64,000 bases of DNA from Epiperipatus broadwayi (taxonomy: Eukaryota > Onychophora > Udeonychophora > Euonychophora > Peripatidae), in contig JAQFVV010000031.1 in NCBI GenBank assembly GCA_028023455.1, positions 6,924,926-6,988,925 on the forward strand, written 5' to 3'. The notes under the pieces were generated by a model. The model searched no databases, was not told where the DNA came from, and saw nothing but the letters and a program-made list of their open reading frames with translations. Positions 1-14,041 of this stretch are shown piece by piece; positions within the stretch are counted from its first letter, which is position 1, and each line of letters starts with the position of its first letter. The translations under genes and the position numbers were made by a program.

Positions 1-1148
1 CTGTTAAAGAAATGCATTAGATTGAAAGACTTAGATGCAATGCTTATAAATCCAAGATCCTATACTGATGACAACTGTAAGCTAGAAATTAGTTTGGAGA
101 TATTGAAATAATAGGCACTAGGTAAGGATTTTATGCACAGACCTGATAGCATACATTTATTTTATGGCATACACTGAGTCATAGCACTGTCTGAAAAGTT
201 TACTACTGTTTTAACAGCTTCTGTAAGCATTGGAAATAGTGATTGTGTGATGTTTTAGTAGTTTATAGTTACAAATAAACTTGATTCTGACTGTTGAAAT
301 TAGCTAATAACCAGGCAAACTACGGTCTGCATATTATATTATATGTAGCCAGTAGTCATGATTTATCCAATCTGCATGACTTAGGTAAAAGTATAATTTT
401 TTATATTGATTTTATCACAAAAATGTTAAATTATATAATAATCAATGTTTGGTGGAATGTGACAAGAATTTAAACCTGCTCAGATAGTATAAGTCTGATT
501 ACAAGTTGCGGACTATGCTTGATTAAGTAATCTTAACCTTCATAATGAAGTCTGCAATTCTTAGAAAAAGTTCCTTTCTTCCAGATTTTGCAGGAATATA
601 ATGTTTCTTAATCTGCCTTAACATAATATTTTGGTCATATACAGTTTCAGACAACATCAGACTGACTAACTCATACATAATGCATGCACATTCTTATTTT
701 TGTAGTTGGAGCATGTTCATATTCCCATGAAATTTGATGAAAGTAGAAAATTTGTTTCTGACATGACTATAGAACTTTCCTTTATTATGAATACTTTATA
801 TATTAAAAAGTAAAACGTATTTTACATGTGACCTGCTAGAGAATTAGAGAAGTCAATGTGACTCAAGCTTAGAAATGTTGTCAAAGCCCAATTATCAATT
901 TAATAGTACTACTATCAACAGATACAAATAAAAGGCTATTTACACAGGTACGTTTAGTAGTAATTTGTTTATTACATTTTATATATACATGTAAACGCCA
1001 ATTAATCTGAAATCGTGGCTTCAATTCTCATTAATGATTGAGAAAACCTTTGAAAATAACAGCCACTTAAATACAATCTTATAATTATGTCAGTAAAATA
1101 AAAAAAAAATGTTTAAAAAATAAATGTAATATACAATTTATTGTTATT
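1..1148. other. AT-rich stretch, nothing recognised
   Basis: No open frame of note, RNA gene or repeat copy is visible on either strand. Confidence 0.5.
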
Positions 1149-1207
1149 AAACTCTCCATACAGTAGCATAAAGCATGATGATCATGTGATGTTTAATGGT
1201 TAATGCA
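1149..1207 (-). repeat. Copy of a short dispersed repeat (GTATGGAGAG / CATCACATGA boxes)
   Basis: On the minus strand it reads ACCATTAAACATCACATGA, then ATCATC, then GCTACTGTATGGAGAGTTT. The same boxes recur at 62811-62883 in the same order, in part at 35641-35672 and 49109-49128, and with one box inverted at 59971-60055. The class of element is unknown. Confidence 0.55.
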
Positions 1208-1819
1208 ACTTATTAGTAAATAACTCTTAAAAATTAATTTAGTAAAAGATAAAATCAATAATTTTAAGTACTTTACTTATATTTATTTGATTGTGAAGAA
1301 ATTTTACATCGACATCTTGCTATTTTTATATATCATAAAATATTGATAAAACAAGGAATGGTTAAAAAATTATTTCAATTATTTGTAAATATTTGTATTG
1401 CTTTAAAAAAACAATTAAGTTTAAAAAATGCATTTAAATTCATTATCTATTTATATTTCTTTGAAATTTTGCTTTTACTAAGTGATAAACAATTTTTAAT
1501 AATAAAGCTTTTTTGTAACGTTTCATAAAACTAGGGAAATGTAAAACAACCACTTAATAAATATAGTTTTTGTGTTTACACTTTGAACATAAATGTCTAA
1601 CTTAAAAAATGCCAACTTTTTTACTTTATATTTTAAAAATATTTGATAAAAAATAGAATGCACTTACATGATTTTTTAGCAATTAAGTTTTTACCACAAA
1701 AAAAAATAATTCAGAGAACGTATTTTACATTAGATGAAACTTACCTTTCCATGAAAAAGGGGAAATTTTCAGTAAATGATGTTTATTATTGCCATTGTGA
1801 AGAGATCAGAGGAAACAAT

Positions 1820-1995
1820 ACAGAAATTGCTGTAAATCTATATATGAACTGAGTAAATGATAAAAATTTACCAGATGATTGAAAATATGCATCAATATTT
1901 CTAAAAATGATAAAGAAGATATTATAAATTAAAAGATCCATAAGTGTTTTATCAATTCTATTACAAAATGCTTTCAAAGTACTTAAGAGTCTAAC
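1820..1995 (+). pseudogene. Decayed RTE-type reverse transcriptase fragment
   Basis: The frame reads NLYMN*VNDKNLPDD*KYAS and later RSISVLSILLQNAFKVL. It aligns with the RTE copy at 15190-15350 (LYTKCLNDKDVPDDWKNA and YRPIRLLSVL). This is the N-terminal part of the reverse transcriptase, before motif A. Several in-frame stops show it is dead. The flanks carry no further RTE coding signal. Confidence 0.7.
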
Positions 1996-2299
1996 TAACC
2001 AAAATGAAAATAAAACAAAACAATTATGATTAAAATGAGTTTTGTGTAGCAAAACATATATATAATATGTTGTGTAAATGATTAATAAATACAAGGCAAT
2101 TTTTGGGCTTTGATGCTATAAACATTTATACAGTGATGAAAGTTTTGAATCATCAATATATAGATTTAGAACATTGACATATTCAATGAATACTTATCAA
2201 ATACAACAGTAGTAGTGTGACACTATAAGGAAATATTGATGAGAGGGTATATGATTGTATAATATTCACTTTATATAACAAAAATTAATTTGAAAATTT

Positions 2300-2406
2300 A
2301 GCGTTGTAAGCCGAGAGGTCATTACAGCCACGGTGCAAGCAAGTAGTTGGTTGCAGACGGTTGGGGGTTTGCCTCCCAGCCGATGCTATGACATATGAAA
2401 AAAAAA
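2300..2406 (+). repeat. tRNA-derived SINE, copy 1
   Basis: About 98 bases with a tRNA-like head: a box A-like GCCGAGAGGTC and a box B-like GGTTTGCCTCCC. It ends GATGCTATGACATATG followed by a short A tail. Six copies of this family occur in the window (also 26615-26730, 39878-39980, 49775-49869, 51228-51334, 54396-54480). No LINE-like 3' tail beyond the A run is visible. Confidence 0.8.
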
Positions 2407-2665
2407 TTGGGTTCATATTTTTTTAATTATGTCCATGCTCTGTAATTAAAATGAACATAATTTTTCAAAATTTAATTTTTATTTATATAGTTTTTAATGT
2501 GAATATATTTTTATCCAAGTAAATCTATTTTTTAAATAAATTTATTGCTAAAATTAATTTTTAATATAACTAAAAAAAAATAAAAATATTGCAAAAGTCA
2601 GAAATTTATTTACAGAAATTAAAAAGTAAGACTTGCTTTTACATTAGCGAGAATTATATATATAT

Positions 2666-2694
2666 ATGAAAGTCTAAATCTTTTTAAAAATATA

Positions 2695-2702
<8 letters not shown>
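2666..2702 (+). repeat. 37-bp direct repeat, left copy
   Basis: It begins ATGAAAGTCTAAAT and ends ATATATAATTATA. It matches 12260-12296 at about 35 of 37 positions. The pair flanks the whole block of large repeats A and B with their (TA)n arrays, in the way a target duplication would. Confidence 0.7.

Positions 2703-2729
<27 letters not shown>
2699..2729. repeat. (TA)n array at the left end of large repeat A
   Basis: About 30 bases of pure TA next to TTGTACCCT, the outer end of repeat copy A. Confidence 0.9.
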
Positions 2730-2732
<3 letters not shown>

Positions 2733-5700
2733 ACCCTCACTTCCCGATATATAATATAACTTAAAATATGACTAGCTCAATTAAATCGTTATGCTCGGCT
2801 AAAATATGTATAACTATCATTAATATATTTTTATAATACTATATCTTATCAGATTTATTATAACTTACCAAAATTAATATAGTTCAATATCATGTACTAA
2901 TTAAATAAGTATTTATTAAAATCATGAGACTATGAAGTGAAGTTACAAGTGGTAATTGAATTTACATTGAGGCCATATCTTCCTAAGATATTATCTCAAT
3001 GGCATAAGAATACTATTACTTCTTTATTATCTCATTACTACATCTATAGCACTCTTATGTCTTTTATAAAAATTAACTAACTTCAATAATAATAATAAAT
3101 AAATCTCAATCTTTTATTAAGGAAATGTAATTAAATAATCTCAGGTTCTTTTAATTATCTTAAAGTAATAATACTTCTTGCAGATAGGCATGATAAGGGA
3201 TTTAATATCAAACCTAACTACACCTAACTTATAATAATAATAATAACTAACAATAATAATTTCTAGTGTATAAATTAATCTTATCTATTTTATTATACTA
3301 TTAATCATTAAGAAAATAAGTAAATCATATACATGTCTTTCATTTTCATATAGTATCTTAATTTAAAAATTATACTAAAATCTTATAATTCAATAATATG
3401 TGGCAATAAATAATATTATACTCTTATATTGTGCATTATAATTACTTTGTGACCATTATAATATTATATGTTAATGTCAATCAATCTCTATAAATTATAT
3501 TAAGGAAATACTGTGTTTCTTTTAAAATAATAATAACAATAAATTCATATTGTGCAAATATTATGTTTATTCAAATTATCTGTTGTCAAATGCTGTGGTG
3601 TAAAATAATGAATCCGACACACTTTTAAAACAACTTAAACAAATTTATTTACATCAACTTTAATAAACAACTTATATACATTATTTACATTACAAGTGGA
3701 AACCAAAGAAAATAAAAAAAAAAAAATAAGAAAAATAATAATACAAGATTTTTACACTGTTACTATTTCCATAATCATAAATAGATAATCCATACATTTC
3801 TTAAATGTTTTATCAGTAACATTTAATTAAGTTTGTAAACTTATATTTTAATAGATATCATTTGTCATCAGTTAGTACAAAAGAAGGTTTTATGTAAAAT
3901 ATCACTTATGTAGCATAGGTAAAATAAACAAACTTTAACAATTAAAATGCTACTTCCCTTAAGTATTATTGCTATTTCTATTATAATGTACTAGTATGTA
4001 TTACATTTACTATTAGCATTAATCAAATATCAACTAATGTATAGACTGATATAACTTTATAATATAATAACATTTATTGATTATATAATTATTTACTTCA
4101 TTCTGATGTAATTTCATAATGTATGTCTTACCAAAATATGCAATACATATATGTTCTTTTCTTAAAATAATATTTTAAGATTATTCAACAATTTCAAATT
4201 TTATAAAGTATTATATTAAAATAAATTCTATGATTCTTTTCTATTTAAACTACTACTCTTCTCTACTTGTTATTCCTATTCCTTCCTAATAAAATTCTAT
4301 CTACAAATATCATTTTAACCTTATTTAACTTCAGTAACAACTTACCAATTTTTTAAAAAAAAATATGACTATCCAAACTCTCTTATACCTCATCATCTAT
4401 ATACGATAAACCCTTCAACCAAAATATAAATTTCTATATAAAATTAATTTAACTTATCTAATAAAATAAAAATATAGATATTTTTACCTCTTACTAACTT
4501 GAAAATAAATATAAATAACTCATACTAATATAATAAATCAAATTCCTAATATTGTAACAGAAACATTAAAACTTATTCACGAAAGAATCATATAATTATT
4601 TCTGGATTTCTCTTATTACGTTGTAATAAATTTATATCATAAATTTAAAGTATGCATATTAAAATAAAACTGTTATTACTAATATTATGCGTGTATATTC
4701 TTTAAATACTTATACATTCATTCAACAATCAATAACATTTGGTTGATCTAAAGAAAACAAAGCAAAATACATTAAATTATTATTATTATATAATTTTTAC
4801 CATAAATGATACTCCAATTTATAATCCGCCACACGATGTCCTCTAGGATTACAGTTTTACAAAATAATTTCACATTTATACTCAACAATTATTCTTTAAA
4901 ATATTACGTGTTGTATAATTATATAAAAATAAACTTTATGAAATTAAGTGTTATATTAATATTTAGTTACTTTTTTAAAAAAAATGTACCTCTCTTATCT
5001 TTAATAAATCAATAAATAATTAAATATCTATGTTAGTTAAGAAAAACAAAATATGTTACATAAAATCCAACGGTGTCTTCTTTCCACCCATAATTGTTCT
5101 TTTTTTCCTAGGCACAAACTTTTACCAACATTACTTCCTTTTCCGGTACATCACGTGTTTTTAAAAGTTTTTATGAAATAAATGAAAACGTTTTTTTTTA
5201 AAAAATAAAATAAAATAAGTTCCACCATAAAGAAACAAAAATAATAATTAAAATAGTTTATAGGATCCGGATTCATTTCTTTAAAGAAAAAATTATTTAA
5301 AAGTTATTATTTCTAGGATTAGTCAATAGTTTATAATGTTCTTATTTAATTATTATAAATTGACTTGGATATCCATGTATATTTATTTGCGCATTCTTTA
5401 ACAAATATTTAGGTAAGATTAATTTCTAAATTCTTCTGTACGACCAGCGTCCAGACTTTATTATATAATATTTTATTTACAGGTATTTCTTTACCAATTA
5501 AATTTCCGATTTTATTTGCCTTTTAAAACTATCGAAATTTAGTGTTTTAAACCACAAAGACTTAACAAGGCAAATACTTATGCAATTATTATTAATTACC
5601 ATATCTTTACCAAGATATATACTTAAATTTATAATTTAAAAATACTTTCTTCATAAAGAAGTATTTATCTTTCTTTAAAATATTTGTTTACAAAAATCAA

Positions 5701-7036
5701 TTATAATCAACTTTTAAATTCATATAATGTCCAATATATTACTTTTATCCAACTAGTAATTCTCCTAGTTAATCCAGCGTTTGTTATATTTTTAGTATAA
5801 AGTCTCCAATACATTTTATCCTTATACGATGTTTTCATGATTATTTGATAGTAAATTGAGCTTCGATAGAGACGATCAATAGGGAATTATAAATAAATTA
5901 GCACTGCATATTTAACGGTAAAACTTTTATAATTTTTTTTAAAACTACTCTCTTATAATTTTAAAACGATTACGAGAGCGTCTATAATTTTTACTTAGCT
6001 ATATCTAATAGCACACTTCACTTAAAAGAAATTACAATCATAATCCCTCCGAACAATTGAACCTTGGTTTTATACCGGAATAAATTCCCCACTTGATTGG
6101 TAAATTAAACAATCACCTTGCTAGCCTATTTACATATTTTACCAACAATACAGAATTAAAAATAAATAATGACTTATTTAATATTTATTATTTATTACAT
6201 TATTAAATTCTTAAATTGATCTTTATCATTTATTTAAATCCATTAAACATTTTTTTAAAATATATGTTTTACTTTATTTCACTTTTAACTTTTATAAGAC
6301 TATTTTTCTAAACAAACTAAGTCTATTTTTATTCGTTATGTTTTTTAAACAGTATTTTAAAAATCAGATTTAATATTTCACATTAATTATCTTTATTTTT
6401 ATCTCGTGATAGCCAATATAATATTTCTGCAATCATTAATAGAATTTTAGAACAGTTTTGCAACTTTACTAAAAAAAACTTACAAGCATGTGTGTACATA
6501 TGTCTATCTATCATCTGTTTTACAACACAGATACAAACGCTTGTAATTATCTAAAAATAAACTAACAATTTAATTTTAAAAATAAATATTTTTAAAATAA
6601 ATAATATATTATAACAACTTTAAAATAATAATTCGATATTATTAAAATCAAATATTAATCTTCTATTATATACTATTAATAATTAAAATATTTATATTCA
6701 CTTATTAAATATTAATCTTTATCAACAATAAATATATGCATTTAATTTTAACTTGTCTTTTTTAAACTTTTAGCTTTAAACATTTATTTACAAAACTTAT
6801 TAATGCAGTATTGATCATGGCCAGTTTTCCCAACCATATAATATTATCATTTTTTATTGAAACGTCTCTCTCAAACATTAGCACAATTTCACATATCAAA
6901 TATTCATAGATTACTTTAATTAAATTTTTGAAAGATTATTATAAATAAAATCAACATCATATATCTAAATATATCTTAAATTTAAAATTTTTTAATAAAT
7001 TGATACAACAATTTATGGAGACCCATACAAAAGGGC

Positions 7037-7039
<3 letters not shown>
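2730..7039 (-). mobile_element. Large ORF-less repeat, copy A
   Basis: About 4.3 kb between two (AT)n arrays, reverse in orientation to copy B. Left end TTGTACCCT and right end (reverse strand) TTTGTGCCCTTTTGTATGG form loose terminal inverted repeats. It shares ordered blocks with B and C: the end block at 6950-7039, a CCAAT plus TATA block at 6068-6100, a GTGTCGGA block near 3610, and a block near 2925-3030 containing AATGGCATAAGAA. No frame longer than about 70 codons is present and none resembles a transposase or polymerase. It could be a non-autonomous DNA transposon with a TA target preference or a non-coding retroelement; the ends favour the former. Confidence 0.65.
6068..6100 (-). promoter_or_regulatory. 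CCAAT-TATA block of repeat copy A
   Basis: The minus strand has ACCAAT, about 25 bases, then TATAAAA. The same pair sits at the matching place in copies B and C, so it may be an internal RNA polymerase II promoter of the element. Activity is inferred only. Confidence 0.4.

Positions 7040-7128
<89 letters not shown>
7040..7128. repeat. (AT)n array between large repeats A and B
   Basis: Nearly pure AT for about 88 bases with one small interruption. Both neighbouring repeats end here with the motif GTGCCCTTTT, pointing away from each other. Confidence 0.9.
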
Positions 7129-7791
7129 TGTGCCCTTTTCTATAGGTCAGTAATAGTTCATAACAGTCAATTACTAAAAAATTTTAAATTTAGAATATGT
7201 TCTTTTAATATGGTAATTGTATTAAGTCAATTATATCTTTAAAGTACAATTTGAAGCTAAAGAGAATACGTAGTATATAAAATCATTTAAAAATAGTTAT
7301 ATAAAGCTTTAAATATTGTTGCATATGGTTGTAAAAGCTGGCCATATTAAATAACACAGCTATAAATAATTAAAAGTATATTTAATAAATTCGATTTTAA
7401 TAGTTTAAAACTGATAAGTTAATAAATGCTATGTTTAAATTTATAATCATATTTAATAAGCAAAAATTAATATAGTATATTTTAAAAATAAACTTTATGA
7501 TGGTGAGAATTGTATTTAATTCTATATTTTCTAAATTGTTCTTCCAAATTTTTTATAATTATATTATATAATATAATAAGTGTATCAATTATATAAATCT
7601 AGGCAGAGAAATAGATTGAAAATCGTCTGTCAAAGTTATTAATCATGTGACTTTTAATGTATACTCTCACACACACGCTTGTTTGAAATAATAACAAAGT
7701 TTAAAATATTTTAAAAGTTATATTATAGAATTGGATAGAATTATTGCCTATCATAAAAGTAAATAGTATTAAACATTAAGTTAACTATCGT

Positions 7792-7838
7792 AGATCGGAA
7801 GAGCACACGTCTGTAATAAAAGACTGCTCTTCCGATCT
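7792..7838. other. Embedded Illumina adapter sequence (assembly artefact)
   Basis: The sequence has AGATCGGAAGAGCACACGTC at 7792-7811 and GCTCTTCCGATCT at 7826-7838. These are the start of the TruSeq read-1 adapter and the reverse complement of the shared adapter stem. About a dozen bases separate them. This is library sequence, not genome. Confidence 0.97.
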
Positions 7839-8085
7839 AAAAATTAAATATTTTATTTAAATAAAAATAGATAAATTGAATATTAAGAAATGGAATAAGT
7901 TATTAAATGTTATTTTAAAAGTTATTTTAAATGTTTAAATAGTTTTAATAAAATAATAATTTATTTAAAAGTAATATTTTAAATAATATTTTAAGTTCAT
8001 TACGTCATAATTTCTAATTTTCAAATTTAATTCTACTATAAACTAAAAATATGTAAATTTGTTCTCAAGCTAAAGTAAGAATTAA

Positions 8086-8120
8086 CCAATAGGAATAGGT
8101 ATTCTTACAGACTATAAATA
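8086..8120 (+). promoter_or_regulatory. CCAAT-TATA block of repeat copy B
   Basis: CCAAT at 8086 and TATAAATA at 8113, about 22 bases apart, in a short region better conserved between copies A, B and C than its surroundings. Inferred promoter of the element. Confidence 0.4.
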
Positions 8121-11100
8121 TCAGTCAGTAACTAAGTTATCGGGGAGATTAATAATGTATTGAAACCAAAGAAAGGTATATTTGCAGCTCTCAAAGAGAT
8201 AGTATTTTTTTTTTTAAATTTTTTTATTTTAGTCAATTTTTTTTTTAGTACTTTCTTATAACTTTATTTGCAAAAAACTAATTGATAATTTTAAAAGTAA
8301 CTTGCAAAAAAGAGAGTGTAAACTAAAAAAATATTTTAATAATTTCGTTTAACATGCTTTGTTAAATTTTTTAAAGTTCCTTTATCAGTCGTATTTTATC
8401 TAAAAGTTTAACCTAAACTTCGCAATAAAAAATGGATATACTATGAAATAAAATGGATATAAATTGTAATACTGTAAAAATATTTGAAATATTTATTGAT
8501 ACAGCTTTATTAATATTTAACTGAAGAACTGTTTTGGTACATAAAAAAACCACAGCTCGGACATCATACAGAGTCTAAAAAAATGTATTGAAACGCTATT
8601 ATTTATAAGCTTATCCAAGATTTATTTTTAAATGGTAATAAGATAATTATATTTGCATGAATTATTTTATATAATATGATATTCAAAGGAGTAAAATGTT
8701 ATATCCTTTCTAAAGGTAACATTTTTAAAAAATGTTTTCGAGGAATTTAAGAAAGAACCCAGGAGATTATGTTATAGAAGCGTTTTTGATATTAAAATAT
8801 CCGTTCTTAGAATTATTTAAAATGTATTTGGAAAAGATTTGTTCAAAAGTACTTGAAGTTTTATTTTAAAAGAGATTTATAAAAAAATACCAAACGAAAG
8901 TTTAAATGTATCAAGAAGGAAACATAGATAAAAAGTGAACACATAGATGAATAAAAAAAATGGATCCATGGAAATACAAATAGTACTTAAAAGTTTATCG
9001 AATATTTTTAAAGTTAAATTAGATGGATTGATGCATCGGATACACAGAGAATATTGGTAGAGAAGATTAAGAAGCTTCATGGGATTAATTAATATTATGA
9101 TTTAATAATTATCATCCTAAAAATTAAAACCAAGGATTATTTTCTAAATTTTACTAAATGGATTAATAATTATTTTTATTTTAAACTTTAACGCGCTTAG
9201 AGAAGAACATTTTTGAAAAACTCTAGAGAAAATAATAAGCATTTTGGACTTATCAGGAACTATCGTCAAGAAAATATGTAACTATAGCTTTGATTCCTTT
9301 TATTTTGTTAACCTAGTTTAAATCTAAATTTTTTATATAAGATTAGGAAAAACATAAAAACATTAATTTATTAATATTAAAATTTTATAATATAACAATC
9401 TAATAATTTAGCTAAAAAATATTTTAATATAAAGTGTATGGGTGTGACTTTTTTTATATCTGCAATGCTCAAGTGGATAAAGGAAGCCTACTGAACACGA
9501 TGACTAGATAAAGGTTATTGGTAATAATAATAACTATTGATAATTTATAATGTATATTTTTTTTGTTTTCTTTAGATCATCCATAAATTGGAAGAATGAA
9601 GTGTAAAAGTTTTTTTTTTTTTACTTATATGTACCGCATTTCATACAACATTTTAAAAAACATTATGAGATAGGATTGATTTGAAAATATGCATACGATT
9701 TTTTTTATTTTTTTTTTATTAGTGATATAATCCAACATAACAAATAATTATGTGATTCTTTTAAAATTTTCATGTTATTGGATATTCAAATATTGTCTAA
9801 GTAGATTGTATATGATTAAACATACAGAACAATGAAGTAAGCAACTTTTCTTATGGGATAGTAAGATTGTTTAACTATTAATGAATTTTATTTATTGTTT
9901 TGTAAATGCAGATAGTTATTTATCGATGTAAGATGTAGAAAAATCTTGAGAAATAATGTTGAGATAGTGGCTTGGAAGTACTATAGTTAGCAGGAAACCA
10001 AGATGATGTATTTGTTTTAAAAAATAGGATGTTATAAGGAATGGAAATAATATTTAGTCTTTATGTGAATATCAGCATAGTTAACATAGCCCTATGACTG
10101 ATACACATTTTATTTGGACAGTGTTTATATTTCTTTAAATATTTGATGTTCTAATAAAGCTGAAGAAATAGCTTTAACATCGTCCCTGTACTAGAGGATA
10201 TTAGGCAGGTAAATGCCATACCTCTTCACACTGTGCCATGATTTTGAGATATGTTAAGAGTAATACTCTAGCTTTCTTCCTTAATCCTATGCATCTGTTT
10301 TCGCTATCTTTATTTCATGTAACTGCATCGTTTAGTAAGATATTTTAAAAGAAATGATAAATAATTTAGAACTAAGGTTATGCTATCGTTTTTGGATAAG
10401 ATTAGTTTATTTGCTTATAAGGAGCAGAATATTATAACTTAAAATTGAAGATCCAAAGTATCCTAAGGAAAGAAAAGAATCATAGAATATATTTTGAATT
10501 TTATTTCGGAAATGAAATATAAATTTTTTTTAAAATAAAGTATCTAAACAAAGATATTTTCTTTAAAGTGATAATAATTTTAAATGCTTTAGTATTATTT
10601 TTTTAAGAGAAAAATAAGTATTGCATATTTTTAAAATACAATAGTACAAAGTAAATTATGTAAACAATATGCATAGTATATTTTTTGTTTATTGATTAAC
10701 AGAAATATATTGATGATTACACTTATATCATACTAAAGTAAGGCTTAAAGAAGAATATATTATGATTAGTAAACATTGTGTGATAAATACTAAAATCTAG
10801 TACTGAATTTTGGATAATATTTTGTGTAACATCTTTGACTTTGCAAGATGAAATTTTTTTTAATATTTTGAGAAGTCCATACTCATTATAAAATTTTGTT
10901 TTCTATAGAATGTTTTCTAAGTATGAATTTTTAAAAATAAGATAGTTTAATAATATTAAGGATAAAATGCTGTTGCTAATAAAGTAGATAAATATATTTG
11001 TAATAAGTTAACCATAATGAGAAACCAAATAGTAACATTTTTTTTTAAATTTTGTCCTAAATCTAAATAAAGATATAATTGAAATATAAATTATTTTTTT

Positions 11101-12145
11101 TATAACCTGGTAGATCAAACTGTAAAGTAAAAAAGTTAAGGATATCCACTGTAAATAGTGTAAATAAATTGTTTATTTATTTGTTGTTAGTAATAAACTT
11201 TGTTAAATTTTGTTATTTCAAAAATTTTGTGTCCGAGTTATTTATTTCTCCACATCGCTGCATGAAAACACGATATATGCATAATAATCGAAACAAATAT
11301 ATAATTTTGCACAAAAAGATAAATAGAGAATTATTTTAAGAATTTTAAATATTTTATTGGTATTCATTATAATTAAATAATCATAATCTTACATTATTTT
11401 ATTGGTCATAAATCAGTTATCACAATATTATATTAAATTATATGCTATCAGTTGCCACACATATTTTGTTTGTCAGATTATAAAATGCTACCACATATTT
11501 ATTTATTATATTCATGAAGATAAAAGATTATATAAAATTATTTTATTATTTTATTATGGTAATAAAAATATAACGAAAAGAAAAGATATACAGAAGTAGT
11601 TAAACAATGAAGAATATTATTATTGTTATTTATTATTATTAGTTTAAGTGTAGTAGATTATGACATAAAATCCCTTCTCATATTTTACTACCGTATTTTT
11701 AAATTAACTTAGAATAAACTTTATGAACCTGAGATTATTTTATTTGAGCTAGATTATTACAAATAGAAGATTAAGACTTAATTATTAGTTTAATCTTAGT
11801 GAGTAGAAGTTATTAAAGTCGTAAGAATACTATGAGTTTGTTATTTGAAATAGTAATAAGGGGGGATAGTGTTCTTATGCCATTGAGGTAGTATCCTGTA
11901 GGATATTGGCTCAATGTAATCTATCTTGTCACCTGTATTTTCACTTCAAGTCTCATGAAAATATTAAATATTTATTTAATTTATTTTTATAAACTGAACC
12001 TTATTCGTATTGTAAATTTGAGCTAGTGAAACATTTTAATTTTAATGCTGAATATTTTATTTATTAATTATTAACTGAGATAGAACCCGTTTTATTTTAT
12101 ATCATATACTATTCTGGAAGTGAAGATGCACGAGATTAAAGGTTA

Positions 12146-12256
<111 letters not shown>

Positions 12257-12259
12257 CTC

Positions 12260-12296
12260 ATGAAAGTCTAAATTCTTTTAAAAATATATAATTATA
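12260..12296 (+). repeat. 37-bp direct repeat, right copy
   Basis: Partner of 2666-2702, differing at two positions in the T run. Together they frame about 9.5 kb that holds repeats A and B. Confidence 0.7.
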
Positions 12297-13151
12297 AAAA
12301 TGAATATATTTTGTATTTATTAAATTAAAAAACATTTTTTATATGATTGAAAAACAACATTTAAACAAAAAAATTACTAATTGTTGTCATTTGGAAAAAA
12401 TTGGATTTCCTTATTTAGTCCTTGAAATATAGGGTTTACATTTCATTGATAATTCCTGCTGTCTTTTAATAATAACAAATATTATAATATGTAATCTTTA
12501 CTGATATTATGGAAATATTTATTTCAATATTTCAATTCAAATTCACTTTAGATATCTCATCTTCTAAGAAATTAGGCCAAAAATTGGCCACAAAATAGTT
12601 GAAATAATAAAGCATATAAAAAGGGAATTTATCAAATAATATAATTAAAAATATGAAATTCTTTTGTGTACATATATGTGTATGATTGATTATAACACTG
12701 TCACTGAAAGTACGCTCAGCTACGTTAAGAAAAGAAATAAAAAACCCTTTGTAAATTATATACACCTTTACCCTGCTTAGCGATTGGCTACTTAGCAATA
12801 TTTCACAATAGCAATCATCATCAATTTGTACCCACTACTTTGATTTACAATCAATTATTCACTATAACGATCCGGGGAAAAAAAATTTTTTTAATTTTTT
12901 TTGGCAGCTATCTTCAATTTTGCATCACTGATGACATCAGAGAATAGGTATTTTAAATTCATTTTACCCAAAAGCAAAAGTACATTACTGTAATACACAT
13001 ACAGGTAATGACTTTGCTGTAATTGTATAACATATACAATATTTTATTCATAAAACACAATGTTAGTGCTGCATTCAGTATTTTGATTATAAAACGTATA
13101 AAGTTAAAATATATATAATTACTGAATCTAGAATACTATATACATATAATT
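12297..13151. other. AT-rich stretch, nothing recognised
   Basis: No supported gene, RNA or repeat copy. The open frame at 12532-12798 (minus) has no family features. Confidence 0.4.
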
Positions 13152-13243
13152 GTTGAATGTCTTTAGAAAAATTAAACTTTATTTAAATATAATGTACAGA
13201 CTTGGATTATTTAAATAAAGTTTAATTCTTCTAGACATTCAAC
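13152..13243. repeat. Small inverted repeat
   Basis: Left arm 13152-13188 begins GTTGAATGTCT; right arm 13207-13243 is its near complement and ends AGACATTCAAC. The arms are about 37 bases with a few mismatches and an 18-base loop. It may be a foldback MITE remnant. Confidence 0.6.
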
Positions 13244-13545
13244 ACTTGTATTAAATGATGAAAACAAGTACAACTAAAATACAATCATCACAAACTTTTA
13301 AGAAAACACTAAATACTTATAATAAATTCCGTGTGTTCCTTAATTACGTACAAGTAAGTGGTATCACATCAAAAGAAAAACAACATTTTAAAGTGAGAAT
13401 GTTGAATTAGAAAAAAATTTAAAAAGAAAAATGGATTGCATTTAAAATAAGTGTTAATGAATAATTTTTGTACATGAATGGGGGGGGGGTATTACATTAG
13501 TAAAAATATACAGTAAGAAAAATAAACTTAGCTTATGGTTTAGAA

Positions 13546-14033
13546 CAGAGGTGGCCAACTTTTGTGTTCATAAGATCTACTTTTTATTTTAAAAACTTTT
13601 GCAATCGACTTGTTGTCATAGGCGATTGACTTGTCATAGGCATAGTCTAACTGGAGGAAGGTGTGAAATACATACTATTTTTATATATCTACCTAGAAAA
13701 AAATAACAATTATTTAACAGGCCAAAATACTCATGTCCAGGGGAATTAAAGCAACATGAATAATTATTAACAATATTTATTAATTCAAATTTGCTACATT
13801 AAATCAAGATTAAAAATATTATTTTCAATAATGATATGACTTAGTGGACTTCACATATCTAGAATTGGAAAAAAAAATTAGAACAAAAACAAAAATAACA
13901 AAAAAACTTCAAAATCTTGACTTAATTTCTTTCACTTGTTACCCGACAGCTCTTGCCAGATTGGCCTCGAGATCGACCAAAAATGGCTTTGCGATCGACC
14001 GGTAGATCACGATCGACTTGTTGGACACCCCAG
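13546..14033. mobile_element. hAT-type MITE with 8-bp target duplication
   Basis: The element is 488 bases. Its left end is CAGAGGTGGCCAAC and its right end, on the reverse strand, is CTGGGGTGTCCAAC, typical of hAT terminal inverted repeats (CAGNGGTGTCCAAC-like). The flanking octamers GTTTAGAA (13538-13545) and GTGTAGAA (14034-14041) match at seven of eight positions, as expected for a hAT target duplication. The inner right end is rich in GATCGACC boxes. There is no transposase, so it depends on an autonomous hAT elsewhere. Confidence 0.85.
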
Positions 14034-14041
14034 GTGTAGAA

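Noticed and set aside
60-100. CTGATGA...GAAA near 65-90, hammerhead-like boxes
   Set aside because: The bases between do not form stem II and there is no stem I.
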